This document shows, piece by piece, positions 5,802-10,346 of a stretch of DNA of 10,346 nt (positions are counted from its first letter, which is position 1; every line of letters starts with the position of its first letter). A program made the position numbers and the translations under genes. The notes below the pieces were generated by a model. It did not search any database and was not told the DNA's origin. It worked only from the letters and a program-made list of their open reading frames with translations. The DNA lies in NCBI GenBank assembly GCA_018401055.1, contig JAGYLB010000035.1, forward strand, positions 1-10,346, in the 5' to 3' direction. Source of the stretch: Roseicyclus sp. (GTDB taxonomy: Bacteria > Pseudomonadota > Alphaproteobacteria > Rhodobacterales > Rhodobacteraceae).

Positions 5802-6590
5802 TCAGTCCTTGGGCGCGGCAAGCTTGGCGGTGCGTTTTTCGAGGAACGCGCGCAACCGTTCGGTTGCCTCGGGCGTCACCGAGGTCAGCGCCGACATCAG
5901 CGATTCGACGAACAGCCCGTCCTCCGATGACATGTCGCGGATGCGGGGCAGGGCGTTTATGATCGCGTAATTCGACATCGGCGCGTTCTGTGCTGCGGCG
6001 CTTGCCAGCGCGATGGCCTTGTCCAGCGCTTCGCCCGCGGGCACGACATAGCTGATGCCGCCCCATTGCTCCATCTGCGTGGGCGACACGGTGCGCCCGG
6101 TCAGCATCATGTCGGTCATGCGCTGCGATCCGATCAGCCGCGCAATCCGCACCGACCCGCCGCCGCCCACGAAAATGCCCCTCGTGCCTTCGGGCAATCC
6201 GAAAAACGCCGTCTCGTCGGCCACGCGCACATGGGCCGCCGCCGCCAGCTCGAACCCGCCGCCCACCACGGCCCCCTTCAGCGCGACCACGACGGGGATC
6301 GCCCCCCGTTCGATCCCGTCAAAGATCTTGTGCCAGCGGCGCGAGCCCTGAACCGCGGCGATCAGCGGTTTCTCGACATGCTCCGCAAGGTCCAGACCGG
6401 CGCAGAAATGGGTGCCTTCGCCGAATATGACAGCCGCCTTCGCCTCCAGCTGTGCGGCCTCGATCGCAAGATGCAGCGCCTCGACCACACGGTCGCTGAT
6501 GGCGTTTCGCTTTTCGGGACGGTTCAGCCCGATCAGGGCGATTCCGTCGCGGAGCTCGTAGCTGACCGTCTGGTCCATGTGTCCGTCCAT
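5802..6590 (-). CDS. Crotonase-family enoyl-CoA hydratase, probable hydroxycinnamoyl-CoA hydratase
   Basis: The 262-residue protein has the crotonase pattern: LNRPEKRNAIS near residues 22-32, the oxyanion-hole segments HFCAGLDL (61-68) and KGAVVGGGFELA (105-116), and GLPEGTRGIFVGGGG (131-145). Glu114 and Glu134 are 20 residues apart and match the two catalytic glutamates (144 and 164) of rat enoyl-CoA hydratase. In the hydroxycinnamoyl-CoA hydratase-lyase that makes vanillin, the first of these is replaced, as I recall. This enzyme therefore looks like a plain hydratase giving the beta-hydroxyacyl-CoA for the SDR encoded divergently. The start at 6590 has GGAGG about 7 bases upstream; a second ATG at 6578 is less well placed. 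A good promoter lies at 6627-6655. Some crotonases without lyase activity have other roles, so the substrate rests on context. Confidence 0.82.
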   Translation of the reverse strand: MDGHMDQTVSYELRDGIALIGLNRPEKRNAISDRVVEALHLAIEAAQLEAKAAVIFGEGTHFCAGLDLAEHVEKPLIAAVQGSRRWHKIFDGIERGAIPVVVALKGAVVGGGFELAAAAHVRVADETAFFGLPEGTRGIFVGGGGSVRIARLIGSQRMTDMMLTGRTVSPTQMEQWGGISYVVPAGEALDKAIALASAAAQNAPMSNYAIINALPRIRDMSSEDGLFVESLMSALTSVTPEATERLRAFLEKRTAKLAAPKD

Positions 6591-6626
6591 CTGAGGCCTC
6601 CGGTTTGGAATCGCGCGTTGAATATA

Positions 6627-6641
6627 GTTATAAAGTATAAA
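6627..6641. promoter_or_regulatory. Operator-like box A (GTTAT-n5-ATAAA) in the divergent promoter region
   Basis: GTTATAAAGTATAAA resembles the inverted repeat GTTATGACGTATAAC at 6689-6703, agreeing at 12 of 15 positions. It covers the -10 of the minus-strand promoter. Two alike boxes between divergent hydroxycinnamate genes with a MarR gene two genes away suggest binding sites for that MarR protein. Confidence 0.5.
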
Positions 6642-6655
6642 TGTTATTCTGTAAA
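6627..6655 (-). promoter_or_regulatory. Sigma-70-type promoter for the crotonase-amidohydrolase operon
   Basis: On the minus strand TTTACA (6650-6655) and TATAAC (6627-6632) are separated by exactly 17 bases; each matches the consensus at 5 of 6 positions. The -10 ends 36 bases upstream of the crotonase ATG. It overlaps the operator-like box at 6627-6641, so a bound repressor would cover it. Confidence 0.6.
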
Positions 6656-6688
6656 CACGTATTGCGGAAGGGAGTCTTTCGCGTTATT

Positions 6689-6703
6689 GTTATGACGTAT
6701 AAC
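6689..6703. promoter_or_regulatory. Operator-like box B (GTTAT-n5-ATAAC) with a plus-strand -10 element
   Basis: GTTAT (6689-6693) and ATAAC (6699-6703) form a perfect inverted repeat with a 5-base spacer, centred 62 bases from box A. The right half is contained in a TATAAC hexamer (6698-6703), a 5-of-6 match to a -10, placed to drive the CoA synthetase gene at 6777. I see no good -35 at the right distance, so this promoter may be weak or activator dependent. Confidence 0.5.
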
Positions 6704-6776
6704 CAAGTTGCGCCAGCCCAGGGGCCATCGCCGAAAGGTGGGTCTGGCTGGCGGCCACAGCCAAGGGGGGCGCGTG

Positions 6777-8621
6777 ATGGAGGGTTCGGGCGTGCATGGG
6801 GTCCAGGCGGTGCGTCTGCTCAGCGAGACGCGCGCGGATGGTGCGACGATCATCCGGCAACAGGCCGACATCGCCGATTTCCCGCGCTGCATGACGGAAC
6901 GCTTCATGCACTGGTCGCTGGTCGATCCCGATCGGGTCTGGATCGCGGAGCGTGGCGCGGACGGCGACTGGGTTCGCGTCACATACGGGGCAGGGGCATC
7001 GGCCATCAGGTCGATCGGTGCGGCCTTGCTGGCGCTGAACCTGTCGGTGGACCGCCCGCTGCTGATCCTGTCGGGAAACAGCATCGCCCATGCGCTGATG
7101 GCGCTGGGGGCGCAGCACGTGGGCATCCCCTCGGCGGCGCTGTCGCCCGCATACGCGCTTTCGGGCGAGGATCGGGGCAAGCTGACCTCCGTTGCTGAAC
7201 AGTTGACCCCCGGTCTGATTTTTGTCGATCACGCCGCGAAATACCTGCCCGCCATCGACGCCGTCTTCGGCCCCGATGTGGCGCTGGCCTGTCAGACGGG
7301 CCAATGCCACACGCGGCGCGTCTTTGCCTTCGACGAACTGCGCCAGACCCCCGTCACCGATGCCGTTGCAGCCGCCCATGCCGCGACAGGCCCTGATACG
7401 GTGGCCAAGTTCCTGTTCACCTCAGGCACTACCGGCAGCCCAAAGGCCGTGATCCAGACGCAACGCATGCTCTGCGCCAATCAGGCGATGGTGGCGGCGG
7501 CCTATGATTTTCTGGCCCACGAGCCGCCCGTGCTGGTCGATTGGGCGCCTTGGAACCACACCGCCAGCGGCAACAAGATTTTCAACATGGCGATCTTTCA
7601 CGGCGGCACTTATCACATCGACGATGGCCGCCCCACGCCGCAGGACATCGGACGCACGATCCGCAACCTGCGCGACGTTGCGCCCAACTGGTACTTCAAC
7701 GTGCCCATTGGCTACCAGTTCCTGCTCGATGTGATGGAAACCGACGATACGCTGGCCGATCGCTTTTTCGCGCGCATCAAGCTGTTGATGTATGCCGGCG
7801 CGGGCATGAGCCAGCCGGTCTGGGATCGCCTCTCCGCGCTTGCCGACCGCAAGGTGCCCGGTGGGGTTCCCATCGTGTCCGGGCTCGGGGCCACCGAAAC
7901 CGGGCCCTTTGCGCTGTACTATTCCGACATGAAGGACAAGCCCGGCAATGTCGGCTTTCCCGCCGTCGGCGTGACGCTCAAGCTCGTGCCGCAGGACGAC
8001 AAGCTCGAGGCGCGGATCAAAAGCCCCTCGATCACACCCGGCTATTGGCGCAACGCCAAGCTGACGGCGGATGCCTACGATGAGGAAGGCTACTACAAGA
8101 TGGGCGATGCGCTGCGCTACGCCGTCCCCGGCGATCCGTCGGCGGGCTTCATCTTCGATGGGCGACTGGCCGAGAATTTCAAGCTGGCGACCGGCACATG
8201 GGTGGCGGTGGGCGCGCTGCGCGCCGCTTTGGTCAATGCGATGGGCGGGCTGATCTCGGACGCGGTGATCGCGGGCGAGGAACGCGACGATCTGCGCGCG
8301 CTTCTGATCCCGAACTGGGTCAGGCTGCGCGAGGTGGCGGGCTTGCCGGATGGCAAACCCGATGCGCTGCAGGACCATCCCGCGGTCCGCGCCGCCATCC
8401 GCGATGCGTTGAGCACCCACGCAAGGTCCGCCACCGGTAGCGCCGCGCGCGTGGTCGCGGTACGGGTTCTGGGCACGCCGCTCAGCTTCGATGCGGGCGA
8501 GGTGACCGACAAGGGCTCGGTCAACCAGCGCGCCGTGTTGCGCCTGCGCGCCGATCTGGTCGCGGGCCTGTGGGGCGATGATCCGGCGGTCATCATCGCC
8601 GACTGGAAGGTCAAGCGATGA
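6777..8621 (+). CDS. fcs: Feruloyl-CoA synthetase (hydroxycinnamate:CoA ligase)
   Basis: The 614-residue protein is an ANL-superfamily adenylate-forming enzyme. Its phosphate-binding motif TSGTTGSPK is at about residues 215-223. Later come WAPWNHTASGNKIF, the family-typical VAPNWYFNVPIGYQFLL, the acceptor-site motif SGLGATETGP, GYWRNAKLTADAYDEEGYY with MGDALRY, and a C-terminal TDKGSVNQRAVLRLR whose lysine fits the adenylation-step residue. The N-terminal VRLLSETRADGATIIRQQAD and the overall pattern fit feruloyl-CoA synthetases rather than plant-type 4-coumarate ligases. It would turn ferulate, p-coumarate or caffeate, ATP and CoA into the acyl-CoA, AMP and pyrophosphate. The start at 6777 is preceded by an AAGGGGGG ribosome site; an upstream in-frame ATG at 6708 lacks support and lies just after operator box B. 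It overlaps the SDR gene by four bases (ATGA) and is divergent from the hydratase gene. Confidence 0.88.
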   Translation: MEGSGVHGVQAVRLLSETRADGATIIRQQADIADFPRCMTERFMHWSLVDPDRVWIAERGADGDWVRVTYGAGASAIRSIGAALLALNLSVDRPLLILSGNSIAHALMALGAQHVGIPSAALSPAYALSGEDRGKLTSVAEQLTPGLIFVDHAAKYLPAIDAVFGPDVALACQTGQCHTRRVFAFDELRQTPVTDAVAAAHAATGPDTVAKFLFTSGTTGSPKAVIQTQRMLCANQAMVAAAYDFLAHEPPVLVDWAPWNHTASGNKIFNMAIFHGGTYHIDDGRPTPQDIGRTIRNLRDVAPNWYFNVPIGYQFLLDVMETDDTLADRFFARIKLLMYAGAGMSQPVWDRLSALADRKVPGGVPIVSGLGATETGPFALYYSDMKDKPGNVGFPAVGVTLKLVPQDDKLEARIKSPSITPGYWRNAKLTADAYDEEGYYKMGDALRYAVPGDPSAGFIFDGRLAENFKLATGTWVAVGALRAALVNAMGGLISDAVIAGEERDDLRALLIPNWVRLREVAGLPDGKPDALQDHPAVRAAIRDALSTHARSATGSAARVVAVRVLGTPLSFDAGEVTDKGSVNQRAVLRLRADLVAGLWGDDPAVIIADWKVKR

Positions 8622-9379
8622 TGCCGCTGTCGGGGGCCCATGTCGCCGTTACGGGTGCTGCCTCCGGACTGGGCGAGGCGGCAGCGCGCGCTCTTGCGGC
8701 GGCCGGCGCGCGTGTCACCGTGATCGACCGTAGCGCCGAGGGGGCGGCCCGTATCGCAGCGGCGGTCGGCGGCCATGCCCTGACGCTCGACGTGACCGAT
8801 GACGCGGCCGGGGCGGCGCTCGACGGTGCCATCGTCGCCATGGGGCCCTTGCGCGGTCTGGTCAATTGCGCGGGCATCGGCGGTGCAACCCGCATCGTGG
8901 GGCGGGACGGGCCGATGCCGCTTGACGTCTTCGAAAAGACCCTCCGCGTCAATCTGATCGGCACCTTCAACATGCTGCGCCTTGCCGCCGCGCGGATGCA
9001 GGGCAATGACCCTGACGCCGATGGCGCGCGCGGGGCAATCGTGAACACGGCCTCGGTCGCCGCCTTCGACGGGCAGATCGGGCAGGCGGCCTACGCGGCC
9101 TCCAAGGGGGGGATCGTCGCACTGGCGCTGCCCGCCGCGCGCGAACTTGCGCGCTTCGGCATCCGCGTCAACACGATCGCGCCCGGCATCTTCCTGACCC
9201 CGCTTCTGGCCGAACTGCCCACCGAGGTTCAGCAGGGCATCGCCGCCGCCGTCCCCTTCCCGCCGCGTCTAGGTGATCCGGCCGAATTCGCCCAGATGGT
9301 GATCGTGTGCCTGACCAACCGATACCTCAACGCCGAGGTTATCCGGCTGGATGGCGGCATGCGTCTGCCGCCGAAGTAG
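8618..9379 (+). CDS. SDR-family NAD-dependent beta-hydroxyacyl-CoA dehydrogenase
   Basis: The 253-residue protein is a classical short-chain dehydrogenase. The cofactor loop TGAASGLG is at residues 12-19, Asp37 at the end of the second strand (VIDRS) favours NAD over NADP, NCAGIG is at 83-88, Asn112 follows, and the catalytic Ser146, Tyr159 and Lys163 are in NTASVAAF and YAASK. The pattern is like HSD10-type 3-hydroxyacyl-CoA dehydrogenases. Beside a hydroxycinnamoyl-CoA synthetase and hydratase it probably oxidises the aryl beta-hydroxypropionyl-CoA to the beta-ketoacyl-CoA, as the dehydrogenase of the Agrobacterium ferulate cluster does. The ATG at 8618 overlaps the synthetase stop (ATGA); a second ATG at 8621 follows at once. 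This overlap shows one transcript and coupled translation. Confidence 0.85.
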   Translation: MMPLSGAHVAVTGAASGLGEAAARALAAAGARVTVIDRSAEGAARIAAAVGGHALTLDVTDDAAGAALDGAIVAMGPLRGLVNCAGIGGATRIVGRDGPMPLDVFEKTLRVNLIGTFNMLRLAAARMQGNDPDADGARGAIVNTASVAAFDGQIGQAAYAASKGGIVALALPAARELARFGIRVNTIAPGIFLTPLLAELPTEVQQGIAAAVPFPPRLGDPAEFAQMVIVCLTNRYLNAEVIRLDGGMRLPPK

Positions 9380-9410
9380 GCGCAGGCCATGCTGTCCGCA
9401 CAGTCTTGAT

Positions 9411-9462
9411 CCAGAATAGAACATTGGTATTTGCGAATAGTGGGCCTTTGATCCTATTCTGG
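9411..9462. promoter_or_regulatory. Inverted repeat CCAGAATAG / CTATTCTGG upstream of the MarR gene
   Basis: A perfect 9-base inverted repeat (9411-9419 and 9454-9462) encloses 34 bases that include one more GAATAG (9435-9440). It lies in the 136-base gap between the SDR stop and the MarR start. It could be a regulator site or part of a leader fold. One or two such repeats are expected by chance in 10 kb, so support is modest. A second GC hairpin, GTGC/GCAC plus GGGC/GCCC, lies at 9471-9498; it has no T run. Confidence 0.3.
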
Positions 9463-9515
9463 GCCCGACCGTGCGCCGGGCTCCCTTCGGGCCCGCACCC
9501 CAGACGACAGGATGG

Positions 9516-9986
9516 ATGATGATGACCGATGCCGTTGACCCGTCGCTTGACTGGGACAAGGCCGACAGTCGGCTGACCGGGTTCATCGGATACAGCCTCA
9601 AGCGCGCCGTCAGCATCGTTCAGGCCGATCTGTCGCGCGTGCTGGGCGACTATGATCTGCGCGCGGTGTCGTTTTCGGCTCTGTCGATCATCGTGGCTGA
9701 ACCGGGGCTGACCCAGACTCAACTGGCCGATGCGCTGCAGATCGAACGCTCCAACCTCGTGACGATCCTCGATGAACTGGCGCGGCGCAACCTGATCGTC
9801 CGGGCACCCGTTCCCCATGACAGGCGGCGACATGCCCTGATGCCCACCCCTGCCGGGCGGCAATTGGCCGAAACCGCCCATGCCAGTGTCGTCGATCATG
9901 AGCGCAAGATGTTCGCGGCGCTCACGACAGGCGAACAGGCCGAATTGCAACGCCTGCTCATCAAGTTCCGCAAATCCGCCAACTAG
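9516..9986 (+). CDS. MarR-family regulator, probable hydroxycinnamate-responsive repressor
   Basis: The product of about 156 residues has the MarR fold. Helices around SRLTGFIGYSLKRAVSIVQA serve dimerisation; the winged helix-turn-helix follows with SIIVAEPGLTQTQLADAL, the recognition helix IERSNLVTILDELARRNL, and the wing VPHDRRRHALMPTPAGRQ. Three ATG codons lie in a row (9516, 9519, 9522), with an AGGA at 9509-9512 suiting the second or third best; the first is given. MarR proteins such as CouR, FerC or HcaR repress hydroxycinnamate genes and are released by the hydroxycinnamoyl-CoA thioester. The position just downstream of the synthetase and SDR genes fits that role, and the paired GTTAT boxes at 6627-6641 and 6689-6703 are candidate sites. 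Ligand and targets are inferred from context. Confidence 0.82.
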   Translation: MMMTDAVDPSLDWDKADSRLTGFIGYSLKRAVSIVQADLSRVLGDYDLRAVSFSALSIIVAEPGLTQTQLADALQIERSNLVTILDELARRNLIVRAPVPHDRRRHALMPTPAGRQLAETAHASVVDHERKMFAALTTGEQAELQRLLIKFRKSAN

Positions 9987-10234
9987 CCGGCACAGATGGG
10001 CGCGGCCGCCCTTCGGCCCCGCGCCTCTGTCCTGTCCGCCGCCAAATTGCGACCAGTGGCTGGCCTTTCCTTGCCATCGCGATCTTGCTCCAGCCTGCCA
10101 GCATCAGCCGGACATCTCGTTCCTAACGAAAGTCGGAAGGTCGTGCGAGTGCCGCGACGGTCTGTCTGAAGCAGGGGCCAGCGGAAGTAGAACACGCCGT
10201 GCCGTGATCGGCTCAGATACGCATGTAGCTTCAT
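9983..10234 (-). pseudogene. N-terminal stump of a tRNA-linked phage-type integrase
   Basis: From the ATG at 10234 the first 45 or so residues (MKLHAYLSRSRHGVFYFRWP, then TFRLSLGTRCPADAGRL) look like the N-terminal arm/DNA-binding start of tyrosine-recombinase integrases common in Rhodobacteraceae, including the HGVFYFRWP and SLGTRCP signatures. After about residue 46 (near base 10097) the likeness stops. The frame runs on through low-complexity Arg/Ala-rich sequence to a stop overlapping the MarR stop. The core-binding and catalytic domains (Arg, HxxR, Tyr) are absent, so it cannot be an active recombinase. The start lies 65 bases from the 3' end of tRNA-Ala, the usual place for an integrase beside its attachment site. 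This suggests an old island edge or deletion. No database check was possible. Confidence 0.5.
9999..10025 (+). terminator. GC hairpin after the MarR gene, possible terminator
   Basis: GGCGCGG (9999-10005) pairs perfectly with CCGCGCC (10019-10025), with CCG/CGG able to extend the inner stem. It begins 12 bases after the MarR stop and is followed by TCTGTCCTGTCC, which is T-containing but not a clear T run. It probably ends the synthetase-SDR-MarR transcript or protects its 3' end. Confidence 0.45.
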
Positions 10235-10236
10235 CC

Positions 10237-10260
10237 TGTGTCACACCTGTGTGTCACACC
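10237..10260. repeat. Direct repeat of TGTGTCACACC, two copies 13 bases apart
   Basis: TGTGTCACACC occurs at 10237-10247 and 10250-10260. Each copy contains the odd-centred palindrome GTGT-C-ACAC. The pair sits immediately upstream of the integrase-stump start (10234), between it and the tRNA 3' end, so it could be a binding site for integrase, excisionase or a regulator. Confidence 0.5.
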
Positions 10261-10298
10261 ACTCTAATGTTCAGCTAACATATTGAACTGTAAGAATT

Positions 10299-10346
10299 TG
10301 GTGGAGCCTAGGGGGATCGAACCCCTGACCTCTTGCATGCCATGCA
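10299..10346 (-). tRNA. tRNA-Ala(GGC), 3' portion (5' part outside window)
   Basis: Read on the minus strand the last 48 bases give the 3' part of a tRNA. The anticodon loop AUGGCAU has U33, anticodon GGC and A37, with GCAAG as the 3' side of the anticodon stem. The T arm is AGGGG-TTCGATC-CCCCT, followed by the acceptor strand AGGCTCC, discriminator A and an encoded CCA (10299-10301). GGC reads alanine codons. The 5' acceptor strand, D arm and 5' side of the anticodon stem are cut by the window edge. Its 3' end faces the integrase stump, the classic setting for an integration site. Confidence 0.88.

Noticed and set aside
6708..6776. A longer N-terminus for the CoA synthetase starting at 6708
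   Set aside because: The ATG at 6777 has an AAGGGGGG ribosome site, while the extension has basic, low-information residues and begins right after the operator-like box.
7422..8420. A 332-codon open frame on the minus strand
   Set aside because: It is antisense to the feruloyl-CoA synthetase, with His/Arg-rich composition and no motif.
1..10346. CRISPR array, transposase or intact prophage genes
   Set aside because: No regularly spaced repeats, no transposase-like motifs and no inverted-repeat ends were seen. The only mobile-element sign is the integrase stump at the right edge.

Overview
The window is GC-rich DNA in which nearly all bases are coding. Its gene content and protein style point to an alphaproteobacterium, most likely of the Rhodobacteraceae/roseobacter type. 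That placement is an inference from LigM/LigAB-like and FadR-type GntR proteins and a tRNA-linked integrase start; it was not tested by any search. The theme is catabolism of lignin-derived methoxylated aromatics.

Layout from left to right. (1) 2-334, plus: the C-terminal part of an intradiol ring-cleavage dioxygenase, cut by the window edge. (2) 357-4015, minus: a run read leftwards of a LigM-type tetrahydrofolate-dependent aromatic O-demethylase, an unusual alpha/beta-hydrolase fused to a LigA domain, a LigB-type extradiol dioxygenase subunit, and a YCII-family small protein broken by a one-base frameshift. The last three genes overlap or touch. (3) 4128-4859, minus: a FadR/VanR-type GntR regulator flanked on both sides by GTATAC-centred palindromes. 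(4) 4921-6590, minus: an ACMSD-type amidohydrolase and a crotonase. (5) 6591-6776: a divergent promoter region with two related GTTAT-n5-ATAA boxes, each overlapping a TATAAC-like -10. (6) 6777-9379, plus: a feruloyl-CoA synthetase and an SDR dehydrogenase with an ATGA overlap. (7) 9516-9986, plus: a MarR regulator. (8) 9987-10346: a GC hairpin, the N-terminal stump of a tyrosine-recombinase-like integrase, short direct repeats, and the 3' half of a tRNA-Ala(GGC).

How they fit together (inference). Ferulate or a related hydroxycinnamate is activated by the CoA synthetase, hydrated by the crotonase, oxidised by the SDR to the beta-ketoacyl-CoA, and cleaved by the amidohydrolase to vanillate plus acetyl-CoA. 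This is the CoA-dependent beta-oxidative deacetylation route described in Agrobacterium fabrum, not the hydratase-lyase route through vanillin. The crotonase retains both hydratase glutamates, which agrees with this. Vanillate (or a syringate-series acid) would be demethylated by the LigM homologue and the diol cleaved by LigB with its LigA partner domain. Later 4,5-cleavage enzymes (LigC, LigI, LigJ, LigK types), transporters and C1-folate recycling genes are not in the window. The MarR protein probably controls the hydroxycinnamate genes and the GntR protein the demethylation/ring-cleavage genes. The tRNA and integrase stump suggest that the right edge is, or was, a genomic-island boundary.

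The most unusual points are the alpha/beta-hydrolase-LigA fusion, the ligM leader hairpin that masks its ribosome binding site inside an operator, and the frameshifted YCII gene.
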